This document shows, piece by piece, positions 35,761-44,504 of a stretch of DNA of 64,000 nt. The stretch is taken from contig NZ_FNWH01000005.1 of assembly GCF_900106585.1 (NCBI RefSeq), positions 1 through 64,000 on the forward strand, read 5' to 3'. Source of the stretch: Acidaminococcus timonensis. GTDB taxonomy: Bacteria; Bacillota; Negativicutes; Acidaminococcales; Acidaminococcaceae. The translations under genes and the position numbers were made by a program. Numbering within the stretch: the stretch's first letter is position 1; each line of letters starts with the position of its first letter. Under the pieces are notes generated by a model. That model was not told where the DNA came from. It saw only the letters and a list, made by a program, of their open reading frames with translations, and made no database searches.

Positions 35761-35797
35761 TGCCACCGGAGCAAACATTCCATGAGGTGATAAGACA

Positions 35798-37276
35798 ATG
35801 AGCAAAGAAAATATCCAAACGAGCAGCCGGCCCACGGGCCTGCTGGGCAGCGAAGACTGGTGGGCCGTATGGCTGGGGCTGTTCATCACCCTGCTGGGCC
35901 TGGGCAAGATCTGGGGGCTTGACCTGCTGGGCTGGGCAGCCACCTTCGGGGTCTGGATCGACCCGGCAAAAGCAGTAGGGACTAGCTCCAAAGCCTACGC
36001 CTGGCTGGGCAGCCCGGGAGCCCTGACCGCCACCTGGCTGTTCACTCTGGGGGTAACCTCCATCGGGGCCCGATTCATGAAGGCCGACGTGAAAAAATTT
36101 GCTGCCGGTTTTTCGGTGATCTACTGGATCACCATCCTGTCCAACATCCTGGGCAACTACGCCTACCTGGCAGCCACCCCCAACAAGCGGGCTGCCTTCC
36201 ACATCGGCTGGTCCCTGAGCCTGGGCGAACTGGGCTTTGTGATTGCCCTGGTGGCCGGACTCATCATCGGGAACTTCTTCCCCACCCTGGCCCGGTTCCT
36301 TTCCACGGCAGCCAAGCCGGAATGGTATATCAAGACGGGCATCGTGATCCTGGGGGCCAACATCGGTATCCAGGCCATCAGCGCCCTGGGCCTGGCCAGC
36401 ACGGTCATCCTGCGGGGACTGTGCGCCGTGGTGGAAGCCTACCTGATCTACTGGCCGGTGGTGTATTTCGTAGCCCGGAAGTTCTTTAAGTTTACGCCGG
36501 AATGGGCTGCTCCCATGGCCTCCGGCATCTCCATCTGCGGGGTGGCAGCCGCCATCGCCACGGGCAGTGCCATCAAGGCCCGGCAGATCATCCCCACCAT
36601 CCTGGCTTCTGTGATCATTGTATTCGTCGCCGTGGAACTGCTGATCCTGCCCTTTGCAGCGGCCTATTTCCTGCCCGGAGATCCCATGGTGGCCGGTTCC
36701 TGGCTGGGGCTTGTGGTCAAAAGTGACGGCGGGGCCGTGGCCTCCGGTGCCATCGCTGACAGCCTGATCCGCAGCAGGGCCCTGGAACTGTTCGGGGTGA
36801 AATATCAGGAAGGCTGGATCCTAATGGCTGCCACCACTTCCAAGGTGTTCATCGACATCTTCATCGGGGTATGGTCCTTCATCCTGGCTGTGGTCTGGTC
36901 CATCTACCATCTGAACAACCCCAAAGCGGCAGGCAGCAGCGGCAAGGTTTCCAAGCAGGAAATCTGGAACCGGTTTCCCAAATTCATTCTGGGCTTTGTG
37001 GTCACGTTGGTGGGCATCTTCCTGGCCGGCTGGGCCCATCCTGGAATCATGGCCGGTGCCAAAGCCGGGGCAGGCCAGGCCAACCTGCTACGGGCCGTAT
37101 TCTTCGGACTGTGCTTCTTCTCCATCGGCCTGGTGACCAATGTTCGGAAGCTGTGGAACGCCGGCCTGGGCCGTGTCATCGGGGTGTATTCTGTGACTCT
37201 CCTGGGCTTCATCATCTGGGTCGGTCTGAGCATTTCCTACATTTTCTACCACGGCGTACTGCCTCCGGTGTTGTAA
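35798..37276 (+). CDS. YeiH-family (UPF0324) putative anion transporter
   Basis: 492 aa, about 11-12 membrane helices. Family features: LVAGLIIGNFFPTLARFLST, KTGIVILGANIGIQAISAL, and MASGISICGVAAAIATGSAI. Longer than the roughly 350-aa enterobacterial YeiH, with extra N-terminal and internal segments. YeiH proteins are annotated as sulfate exporters and linked to sulfite stress through YeiE. Here it precedes a siroheme reductase, which supports sulfite or a related sulfur anion as substrate. Confidence 0.85.
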   Translation: MSKENIQTSSRPTGLLGSEDWWAVWLGLFITLLGLGKIWGLDLLGWAATFGVWIDPAKAVGTSSKAYAWLGSPGALTATWLFTLGVTSIGARFMKADVKKFAAGFSVIYWITILSNILGNYAYLAATPNKRAAFHIGWSLSLGELGFVIALVAGLIIGNFFPTLARFLSTAAKPEWYIKTGIVILGANIGIQAISALGLASTVILRGLCAVVEAYLIYWPVVYFVARKFFKFTPEWAAPMASGISICGVAAAIATGSAIKARQIIPTILASVIIVFVAVELLILPFAAAYFLPGDPMVAGSWLGLVVKSDGGAVASGAIADSLIRSRALELFGVKYQEGWILMAATTSKVFIDIFIGVWSFILAVVWSIYHLNNPKAAGSSGKVSKQEIWNRFPKFILGFVVTLVGIFLAGWAHPGIMAGAKAGAGQANLLRAVFFGLCFFSIGLVTNVRKLWNAGLGRVIGVYSVTLLGFIIWVGLSISYIFYHGVLPPVL

Positions 37277-37326
37277 GCGACTGAAAACGAAAGAACAATG
37301 ATTGAAAAGAAATGAGGGATCTACAA

Positions 37327-37548
37327 ATGGAAAGGGATATTTTGACCAATGTACATTCAGCAGCAGATGAATATTATGAACGCCAGGTGGTGAAACCCAC
37401 CACAGCCAGGGTCCATGCAGTACAGCTGGACCAGGATGCGGAGGAATATTTTCCGCTGCAGCCCATCGAGAAAAAACTGTGCGCCTATTCCCTGGGCCTG
37501 GGTCTGGTACTCATGGCGGTGTTCATTTTGTTTTTTGAAGTGCTGTAG
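37327..37548 (+). CDS. Small single-pass membrane protein
   Basis: 73 aa: soluble charged N-terminal part (SAADEYYERQVVKPTTARVH) and one C-terminal helix (LGLGLVLMAVFILFFEVL). ATG chosen with AGGG 9 bp upstream; another ATG 15 bp earlier is possible. Lies between the transporter and the reductase in the same direction; perhaps an accessory subunit. No family recognised. Confidence 0.6.
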   Translation: MERDILTNVHSAADEYYERQVVKPTTARVHAVQLDQDAEEYFPLQPIEKKLCAYSLGLGLVLMAVFILFFEVL

Positions 37549-37657
37549 CATCCAGCACCCGGGGTAGAAAGCGGAAAAGAAAAAACGACTGCCTCCCGGT
37601 ACAAAATATGGTATGATGGTATCGATTGTAAGATTGGAAAAAGGAGTTTGGACATCC

Positions 37658-39220
37658 ATGACACAGATTACGGAAAAGACAAAAGAAACCATCCGGGAAC
37701 AGTTCCCGGTGTTCCAGGAAGCGGCCAGAGCTTTCTATGCCAAGGAACTGCCCCCGGCAAAGTATAAAGGCACCAGCGGCAAATTCGGTTCCTACGGAGA
37801 ACGGGGCGCCGGAACCAGCATGCTGCGGCTGCGCTTCCCGGCCGGAGCCATCGATACGGACCACATGCGGTTCCTGGCCCGGGTCATCCGGCAATATCAG
37901 GTGCAGCTGGCCCACTTCACCACCGGGGAAGCCCTCCAGCTCCATCACCTGGATGAAAAGACCGTACTGGCTCTGTACCAGGAATGCTTTGAGGCCGGCA
38001 TCTACTGCTATGGGGCTGGAGGGGACAATCCCCGGAACATGACGGCCAGTCCCCTCCATGGGGTGGAAAAAGGGGAACCTTTTGACATGACGCCTGCCAT
38101 CAAGGCGGCTGCCAACTTTCTGACCAATCTGATCCCGGATCTGAAGCTGCCCCGAAAATACAAGGTCAGCTTCTCCAACGGCATTGACAACGAAGGCCAT
38201 GCCACTTTCAAGGATCTGGGCTTCGTGGCCCGCACTGATGGCACCTTCGACGTCTATGCCGGCGGCGGTTTCGGTGTGAATGGCTCCCGTTTCGGCCTGA
38301 AGATCAAAGAACAGGTTCCGGCAGAAGCCCTGTCCTGGTACATCGAAGGATACGCCCGGGATGTGTATATGAAGTACGGGGACTACCAGCACCGGGGTAC
38401 GGCCCGTTCCCGTTTCATCCGTGACAGGCTGGGAGATGAGCAGTTCCGCCGGGAAGTACTGGCCGCTGCCGAAAGGGCCCAGGCCAGCGGAGTACCGGCC
38501 CTGGAACTGGAACCGGAACCGGCACTGGAAAAGCGCGGTAAAGACGACCGTGTGCTGGAAAATCCCCGGATCCATGGCCAGAAACAGGAAGGCCTGTACT
38601 ATGTGGAGTACAAACCGGTGGGCGGCGTTCCGGACATGGCTGTATTCCGGAAGCTCCTGGATACCGCCGGTTCCCTGGAGGGTGCCGAACTGCGGCTGAA
38701 TGCGGACGAAACCTGCTACATCATCAATCTGACTGCGGAGGAAGCACGGACCATCGCAACTCTCACTGACAGCGACACTGCCCATACGGACTTCGAACAT
38801 TCCGTAAGCTGCATCGGTGCGGCTGTCTGTCAGCAGGGCCTGTGTGATTCCCATGGTACCCTGGCCCGTCTGGTGAGAGTCCTGCGGGAATCCGGAGAAG
38901 ATACCCACTACCTGCCCAAATGCCATTTCTCCGGCTGCCCTTCCACCTGCACCGTACAGAGTGTGGCGCCCCTGGGCTTCCGGGGAGCCTTCACCCTGGT
39001 GAACGGAGAACGGGCCAGTGCCTTCCAGGTCTATGCCGATGGCAGCTATGCCTATGGAAAGGAAAGGATCAGCGAGCCCCTGGCTCTGATCCCCACCGCC
39101 CGGCTGCCCCGATTCTTCCTGGCACTGAACGAAACCCTTCTCAAAGCCAGAGAGCCTTTTACCAGCTGGTATCCGGAACACAAAGACCAGTTCCTCGCCC
39201 TGGCCAGGGAATTTGCCTGA
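37658..39220 (+). CDS. Siroheme sulfite/nitrite reductase-family protein
   Basis: 520 aa. Two half-repeats of the nitrite/sulfite reductase ferredoxin-like domain; FSNGIDNEGHATFKDLGFVA and YAGGGFGVNGSRFG lie in the siroheme-binding core. The 4Fe-4S/siroheme ligands are Cys385 and Cys391 (CIGAAVC) and Cys427 and Cys431 (GCPSTC). AAAGGAG 12 bp before ATG. With the YeiH-type transporter and Cys-rich leader upstream, assimilatory sulfite reduction is more likely than nitrite, but this is inference. Confidence 0.87.
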   Translation: MTQITEKTKETIREQFPVFQEAARAFYAKELPPAKYKGTSGKFGSYGERGAGTSMLRLRFPAGAIDTDHMRFLARVIRQYQVQLAHFTTGEALQLHHLDEKTVLALYQECFEAGIYCYGAGGDNPRNMTASPLHGVEKGEPFDMTPAIKAAANFLTNLIPDLKLPRKYKVSFSNGIDNEGHATFKDLGFVARTDGTFDVYAGGGFGVNGSRFGLKIKEQVPAEALSWYIEGYARDVYMKYGDYQHRGTARSRFIRDRLGDEQFRREVLAAAERAQASGVPALELEPEPALEKRGKDDRVLENPRIHGQKQEGLYYVEYKPVGGVPDMAVFRKLLDTAGSLEGAELRLNADETCYIINLTAEEARTIATLTDSDTAHTDFEHSVSCIGAAVCQQGLCDSHGTLARLVRVLRESGEDTHYLPKCHFSGCPSTCTVQSVAPLGFRGAFTLVNGERASAFQVYADGSYAYGKERISEPLALIPTARLPRFFLALNETLLKAREPFTSWYPEHKDQFLALAREFA

Positions 39221-39230
39221 CATACCTGAA

Positions 39231-39345
39231 AGGGGATGTGAAAAAATGATTTTCACATCCCCGTCACTAGTCTCTAGCCGATGGAAGCCAGCTTACGCTG
39301 GCAAATTTAAGGCGCTGTGAATGATTTTTTCACAGCGCCTTTTGT
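39231..39345. repeat. Mosaic intergenic repeat, third full-order copy
   Basis: Hairpin GGGGATGTGAAAA/TTTTCACATCCCC, heptamers CGTCACTAGTCTCTAG, CCGATGGAAGCCAGCTTACG with CTGG, and hairpin AAGGCGCTGTG/CACAGCGCCTT with TTTT. Separates the convergent reductase and hydrolase genes, terminating both. Confidence 0.82.
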
Positions 39346-40290
39346 CTATTCCAGGGAATCCAAAAACTGTCCAACAGCCAGGGCATATCCCCGGGGATTG
39401 TCCATGATCTCGTTGGCATGGCCGGACCCTTCGAAATAAACCAGCTTCTTATTGGAACTGGTACACCGGTTCATCAGGTTCTCCGCAATGTGGGGTGGAA
39501 TCAGCCGGTCCACATCTCCGTGGAGGAACAGGACCGGTGTGGTCATCCGCTGCACACAGGAAGCCGGATCCACATCCCGCAGGGTCTTGCGGGTGTGATA
39601 GTACATGGCTGCCTGGAAAAAGGGTTCCACCACCTCCATGCCCAGCAGCAGCCGTTTGTCGTCGGTATAGTTCATCAATTTTTCCTGTCCCAGTTCCAGC
39701 ACATTGCCATAGGAACTGTCGGCCACATAAAACTTCATGGCCCGGCCCTGGGGGGTACCGGCGTAGATCAGGCTCATGGCCGCTCCCAGGGAGATACCAT
39801 GGAACCCGATGCGCACCTGGGGATCCTGCTGTTTGAGCAGTGCCACCCAGCTGTCCATATCCTCCGCATCATGGATGCCCCAATCATTGGTCTCACCGCC
39901 ACTTTCCCCGTGGCCCCGGATGTCGGGCATGAGTACGTTGTAGCCCCGGGCCAGATAGACCCTGGCATAGGGTACGTCCATAGTCCGGTTCTGATACAGC
40001 CCGTGAAGGATGATCACCGTATCATGGCTGCCGGAGGGATTTTCGATGTAGGTGCCCTGCAGCCGGGTCCCGTCCCCGGAATGGACGGAGACCCGCTGCC
40101 ATCCATATTTCTGTTCCAGCATATGGATGGTATCCAGGTCATTGCGGTGGTTCTCGATGGCCAGGAGTTTATCCCAGGGCCGGTTGAACAGCTGCTGGTA
40201 GGCGGTGTTGCCTGCATAGGCCCCCACCCCCAGCAGCAGGACCAGCACCAGGGCCACCAGATATTTAAAAAAGTACCAGAGGAAGCGCAT
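39346..40290 (-). CDS. Membrane-anchored alpha/beta hydrolase
   Basis: 314 aa. One N-terminal membrane helix (YFFKYLVALVLVLLLGVGAY) and an alpha/beta hydrolase domain with nucleophile GFHGISLGAAMSL, acid VLFLHGDVDRLIPP and base GSGHANEI. Resembles YqkD-type hydrolases. Substrate unknown. Confidence 0.83.
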   Translation of the reverse strand: MRFLWYFFKYLVALVLVLLLGVGAYAGNTAYQQLFNRPWDKLLAIENHRNDLDTIHMLEQKYGWQRVSVHSGDGTRLQGTYIENPSGSHDTVIILHGLYQNRTMDVPYARVYLARGYNVLMPDIRGHGESGGETNDWGIHDAEDMDSWVALLKQQDPQVRIGFHGISLGAAMSLIYAGTPQGRAMKFYVADSSYGNVLELGQEKLMNYTDDKRLLLGMEVVEPFFQAAMYYHTRKTLRDVDPASCVQRMTTPVLFLHGDVDRLIPPHIAENLMNRCTSSNKKLVYFEGSGHANEIMDNPRGYALAVGQFLDSLE

Positions 40291-40389
40291 TCCTGCCTTT
40301 TTCCTGCCTTTCTTACGTATAGATAGCAGAATATATCATAGTACGAGTTTGAAGCAGAAACAAGGCAGAAAAGAGAAAAAAAGATGAAC

Positions 40390-41310
40390 TTATGGTTCCG
40401 GCAAAAGGGCACACCAGAACAGGATGGTGAACATGCTGAGCAACGTGGACAATACGGTCAGTTTTGTGGCAAAGGGAGCATCGCTGCCATACCGGGCGGC
40501 GAAGATGGCCGTGGTCGCCCCCGCCGGCATCCCGGTCATGAGCACGGCAATCCCCGTAGCCACCGCATCCAGGTGCAGCGCCGCACTGACACCCCAGGCC
40601 AGGGCCGGAAGCAGCAGCAGCCGCAGCACACTGTACAGGAAGCTGTCCCGGTTGAAAATGGTTAAAAGGGGCACATCTGCCAGGATGGTCCCGATGATGA
40701 ACATGGTGACAGCCGCATTGCAGTTTCCGATGTACTGGATGGTCATGGTCAGGAAACCGGGCAGCCGCACCTGGGTCGCCATGATCAGGATGCCGATGTA
40801 CACCCCGATCAGGCAGGGATGGGTCAGCACCTTTTTCAGCACCTGCCGCCGGCTCATATGGGATGCCATGAAATAACTGGTCCCCACGGACCACATGACC
40901 ATCCGCAGGGGGATCAGGAACACCGAAGCGTAGAACAGGCCCAGGGATCCATACACCCCTTCAGCAACCGGATACCCCAAAAAGCCGCTGTTGGACACCA
41001 GTGTGCCATACTGCAGCACCTTTTTCCGGGTATCTGGATATCGGTTGAACAGAAAATGGTTCAATCCCATGAAGAGGAACTGCAAAATGGCCCCGGCCGC
41101 CAGGATCCGGCCGCAGGTGAGAAAAATATTCCCCTCAAAAGGCATGAGACAGGATTTGATGATGTTACAGGGAATGATCACATTCACCACCAGATCGGTG
41201 AGACACCGTTTGCCGGATTCGTCCACAATGTTCTTTTTGCGCAAATAGAGTCCGATGAGGATCATCAGGAACAGGGAAAGCTGCAGATTCCCCAGCCGTA
41301 CGATATCCAT
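40390..41310 (-). CDS. AEC-family (auxin efflux carrier-like) transporter
   Basis: 306 aa, about 10 membrane helices, with the AEC pattern NSGFLGYPVAEGVYG in the first half and TGMPAGATTAIFAARYG in the second. Members export malonate, malate or other organic acids. Substrate not determined. 12 bp downstream of the SDR gene, so likely one unit. Confidence 0.85.
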   Translation of the reverse strand: MDIVRLGNLQLSLFLMILIGLYLRKKNIVDESGKRCLTDLVVNVIIPCNIIKSCLMPFEGNIFLTCGRILAAGAILQFLFMGLNHFLFNRYPDTRKKVLQYGTLVSNSGFLGYPVAEGVYGSLGLFYASVFLIPLRMVMWSVGTSYFMASHMSRRQVLKKVLTHPCLIGVYIGILIMATQVRLPGFLTMTIQYIGNCNAAVTMFIIGTILADVPLLTIFNRDSFLYSVLRLLLLPALAWGVSAALHLDAVATGIAVLMTGMPAGATTAIFAARYGSDAPFATKLTVLSTLLSMFTILFWCALLPEP

Positions 41311-41322
41311 GGAACCCCTCCC

Positions 41323-42153
41323 TTACGATAGTTTCTTCATGACCCACCGGGCCGCCATATCGAAGATCCCGGCAGGCAAAATCGTGTGTGCAAGAAGCAG
41401 CAGCCAGGCATCCCTGCCGCACAGGTACCGGACCTGGGGCTGGGTGGCATTGGCCGCCAGGAATATGGTCCTGGCCACGTCCCGGGGACTGGAAAGCCAC
41501 TTCTTTCCATATAAACGGCGAATGCCCGCCGCCATCTTCGCCGCTGCTTTGGCATAGTGACCCCGCCGGGAGGAAGCCTCCAAATGGTCCGCCGCAATAT
41601 GCCCCCAGGGGGTCTTCACCAGGCCCGGTTCCACGATGGTTACCTGCACCCCCTGCCCGGCCGTCTCCATACGCAGGGCATCGCTGAGGGCCTCCAGGGC
41701 ATATTTGCTGGCATGGTACCAGCCGCCGAAGGGACCGGTGAGCCGTCCGGCAATGGACGAGACCATGACAATGCGGCCCCGGTGCTGCCGGCGGAAAAGG
41801 GGCAGTACCAGTTTGGTCAGCCGGATGGCCCCGAACACGTTCACTTCCAGCTGCCGCTGGGCTTCGCTGAGAGGCACATCCTCCACAGCGCCGTAGGAAC
41901 CGTATCCGGCATTGTTGATCAATATGTCCAGGCTGCCCTGCTGATCCAGGATCTGCTGCAAAGCGGTCTGACAGGAATACTCCTTGGTCACATCCAGCAC
42001 CAGGGGAATGACCCCGTATTTGGAAAGTTCCCGGAGTTTGTCCAGCCGCCGGGCCGCTCCGTAAACAATATGCCCGGTCCTGGCCAGCAGGATGGCCGTT
42101 TCCCGGCCGATTCCACTGCTGGCGCCAGTGACCAGGACGACTTGCTGTTCCAT
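41323..42153 (-). CDS. Short-chain dehydrogenase/reductase
   Basis: 276 aa classical SDR: cofactor loop VTGASSGIGRETAIL, NNAGYGSYGAVED, and catalytic YHASKYALEALSDAL with the Ser before it in SSIAGR. The C-terminal extension has a hydrophobic stretch. Substrate unknown. Lies between a GNAT gene and an AEC transporter gene, all on the minus strand. Confidence 0.88.
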   Translation of the reverse strand: MEQQVVLVTGASSGIGRETAILLARTGHIVYGAARRLDKLRELSKYGVIPLVLDVTKEYSCQTALQQILDQQGSLDILINNAGYGSYGAVEDVPLSEAQRQLEVNVFGAIRLTKLVLPLFRRQHRGRIVMVSSIAGRLTGPFGGWYHASKYALEALSDALRMETAGQGVQVTIVEPGLVKTPWGHIAADHLEASSRRGHYAKAAAKMAAGIRRLYGKKWLSSPRDVARTIFLAANATQPQVRYLCGRDAWLLLLAHTILPAGIFDMAARWVMKKLS

Positions 42154-42163
42154 GATACGCTCC

Positions 42164-42736
42164 TTACTGTTTCTTCAGCTGGGGATAGGAAATGACAGGA
42201 GGCTGCGGGCTCCTGTGTTCGCCCAGGTTCAGCCCCATCCAGATCATATTGTACCAGCGGCCGAATTTATATCCGCACTGTTTAAACAGCCCCACCGGAG
42301 TAAACCCCAGATGGGCATGGAATTCCGCGCTGTTGCAGTCCAGATATTTGTCGGCCTTTTCCGGCAGCCCGATGCAGGCATAGGCATCCAGCACGCCCAT
42401 CTCCTTCAGGGCGTCCAGCAGGGCCCTGTACAATTTTTTCCCCAGCCCCTGTTTCTTCAAATGGATATCTACATAAATGCTCAATTCAGCGGCCCAGTCG
42501 TAGGCCGCCCGCCCCACAAAGGGACCGGCGTAGGCATAACCCACTACCCTGCCGTCATCTACGGCCACAAAATAGGGATACCGTTCTTTCGTCCGTGCGA
42601 TCCGCCGCCGGAACTCCTCCACACTGGGAACCGTGTATTCAAAGGTGATCACCGTGGTTTCCACATAGGGTGCATAGATGGACCGAATGGCCGCTGCATC
42701 TTCCACCGTGGCTTCCCGGATGATGATATGGTTCAT
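42164..42736 (-). CDS. GNAT N-acetyltransferase, phosphinothricin-acetyltransferase-like
   Basis: 190 aa. The AcCoA loop reads KKQGLGKKLYRALLDALKEM; IIREATVEDAAAIRSIYAPY at the N-terminus and NSAEFHAHLGFTPVGLFKQC are typical of Pat/Bar relatives. May detoxify amino-acid-like compounds such as methionine sulfone; substrate not shown. Confidence 0.85.
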   Translation of the reverse strand: MNHIIIREATVEDAAAIRSIYAPYVETTVITFEYTVPSVEEFRRRIARTKERYPYFVAVDDGRVVGYAYAGPFVGRAAYDWAAELSIYVDIHLKKQGLGKKLYRALLDALKEMGVLDAYACIGLPEKADKYLDCNSAEFHAHLGFTPVGLFKQCGYKFGRWYNMIWMGLNLGEHRSPQPPVISYPQLKKQ

Positions 42737-42909
42737 GGGACTCCCCCCTCCATGGATTTACATTCATGGCTCTATTATAGGGCAAGTTCCGGCATACGTG
42801 CAAATTTTCATTGTACCGTTCTGATTTTGTGGAGTACTGGCTTTTCCCCTGGAAATACAGTACAATAAAAAGAAGTGAAATTTCTGAACAACGCAGGGAG
42901 GTCTTACCT

Positions 42910-43743
42910 TTGTTGAAACACATCGCAACCATTTCATTCAGTCCCACCGGCCAGACGAAGCAGCTGGTACACCGGTTCGGGGAAGCCCTGGCCAAACGGT
43001 TCCAGATAGAGGGGGTCACGGTGGATCACACGTCTTTTACTCTGCCGGAAGAGCAGCAAAGTTACCATATGTACGGACCGGATACCCTGGTGGTGTTCGG
43101 CACCCCCACCTACGCCGGACGGATTCCCAACAAGGCCCTGCCCTTTGTGCAGCAGCTTTTCTCCGGTGAGGAAAAGCAGAAGACCCCGGCGGTGGCGCTG
43201 GTCACTTTCGGTAACCGGGCTTACGACAGCGCCTTGACGGAACTGCGGGACGAACTGGAAAAGAAGGATTTCCGGGTATTCGCCGCCGGCGCTTTCGCCT
43301 GTGCCCATGCCTTTGCCTCCATCGGAAAGGAACATCCTACGGCAGAAGACAGGAACGCGTTCGAAACCCTGCTGGACAAGGTGGAAGGGAAACTGCGGGA
43401 GGAAGTCCCCCTGGAAACGGTGGTCATCAACGACAACGCCCCGGTGGGCCCTTACTACATCCCCAAAGGAGAGGATGGCCAGCCGGCCAAATTCCTGAAG
43501 GCCAAACCAAAGACGGACCTGACAAAATGCGATCACTGCGGCAAATGCGCTGCCGTATGCCCCATGGGGTCCATCAGCCGGGAGGACACCGACCAGGTAC
43601 CCGGCATCTGCATCAAATGCCAGGCCTGCATCCAGTATTGCCCCAAAGGGGCAAAATACTTCGACGATCCCCGGTTCCTGTCCCATAAGGCCATGCTGGA
43701 GAAGACCTTTCAGCGCACGGCTCTGTCGGAGATTTTCTACTGA
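42910..43743 (+). CDS. Flavodoxin-ferredoxin fusion (EFR1 family)
   Basis: 277 aa. N-terminal flavodoxin-like fold with FMN loop SFSPTGQTKQLVHRFG, then two 4Fe-4S motifs: CDHCGKCAAVCPMG and CIKCQACIQYCPKGA. Cytosolic electron carrier. TTG start with GGGAGG 8 bp upstream; no ATG fits. Standalone gene. Confidence 0.88.
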   Translation: MLKHIATISFSPTGQTKQLVHRFGEALAKRFQIEGVTVDHTSFTLPEEQQSYHMYGPDTLVVFGTPTYAGRIPNKALPFVQQLFSGEEKQKTPAVALVTFGNRAYDSALTELRDELEKKDFRVFAAGAFACAHAFASIGKEHPTAEDRNAFETLLDKVEGKLREEVPLETVVINDNAPVGPYYIPKGEDGQPAKFLKAKPKTDLTKCDHCGKCAAVCPMGSISREDTDQVPGICIKCQACIQYCPKGAKYFDDPRFLSHKAMLEKTFQRTALSEIFY

Positions 43744-43756
43744 AACCGGCATACAA

Positions 43757-43800
43757 AAAGGAGGCTGTGAAAAATCACAGCCCCCTTTTTCACAGCCTCC
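43757..43800. terminator. Bidirectional terminator between convergent genes
   Basis: GGAGGCTGTGAAAA and TTTTCACAGCCTCC form a long stem containing a second smaller one (GGCTGTGA/TCACAGCC). Serves the EFR1 gene and the convergent nitroreductase gene. Confidence 0.75.
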
Positions 43801-43806
43801 ATTGGC

Positions 43807-44343
43807 TTATTTCAGGAAATAAACCCGGTGTTCCCGCCGGAGCGGCGCTATGGGAATGTCTCCCTTGACATAGCCCACCACGCAGTGACCGATGCCTTCC
43901 CATTCACCGGTGATGCCCAGGGACTTCAGCAGGGCCTTGCCTTCCGGCCGTTCAAATTCTTCTTTGGCCCGGTGGATCCAGCAGCTTCCCAGGCCCAGGG
44001 AATGGGCGGCCAGCATCATATTCCCCATGACCAGGGATCCATCATATACCGCCGTGGGCCGGTTCTTGTCGGCCAGCACCACCAGGACTGCCGGAGCCCC
44101 GTAAAAGGGATCAAAAGAAGGTTCCCATCCGCCAATTTCGCAGTTCAGCCTGCTCAGACGCTTGATCATGCCGGGATTGGTAACGGCCAGGATGATGGTA
44201 TCCTGGCTGCCCCGGCCGCTGGCAGCGTACAATCCTGCCTTGATGATTTCCTGCAGGTCGGCTTCCGGAACCGGATCCGTTTTATAGCTGCGGATGCTGC
44301 GCCGCAGCTGCATGGCTTCCAATACTTCATTGTTATTGCTCAT
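43807..44343 (-). CDS. Nitroreductase-family protein
   Basis: 178 aa. FMN-binding LRRSIRSYKTDPVPEADL at the N-terminus, SLGLGSCWIHRAKEEF, and C-terminal IGHCVVGYVKGD. NAD(P)H:FMN oxidoreductase fold. ATG with AAGGAG 8 bp upstream chosen over a longer frame. Substrate unknown. Confidence 0.88.
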   Translation of the reverse strand: MSNNNEVLEAMQLRRSIRSYKTDPVPEADLQEIIKAGLYAASGRGSQDTIILAVTNPGMIKRLSRLNCEIGGWEPSFDPFYGAPAVLVVLADKNRPTAVYDGSLVMGNMMLAAHSLGLGSCWIHRAKEEFERPEGKALLKSLGITGEWEGIGHCVVGYVKGDIPIAPLRREHRVYFLK

Positions 44344-44435
44344 GGATTTCACTCCTTTGCGTCTCATTTCATCTGTCATGATACCATATTTATCCCAGGG
44401 AAGCACTTCCTTTTAAAAGTTTAAAGAAATTTTCT

Positions 44436-44464
44436 TTGACAATCGGGCCAGGATGTGCCATTCT
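44436..44464 (+). promoter_or_regulatory. Promoter of the secreted-protein gene at 44505
   Basis: TTGACA, 17-bp spacer, CATTCT. The -35 is consensus and the -10 weak. Confidence 0.6.
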
Positions 44465-44504
44465 AAAGGATAAGACTATGGAAGCAAAGCAAGGAGGAGT
44501 ATCC

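Noticed and set aside
35570-35797. T-box or S-box riboswitch before the YeiH-type gene
   Set aside because: No TGGNACCGCG-like antiterminator and no S-box core; only the leader ORF and alternative hairpins are supported.
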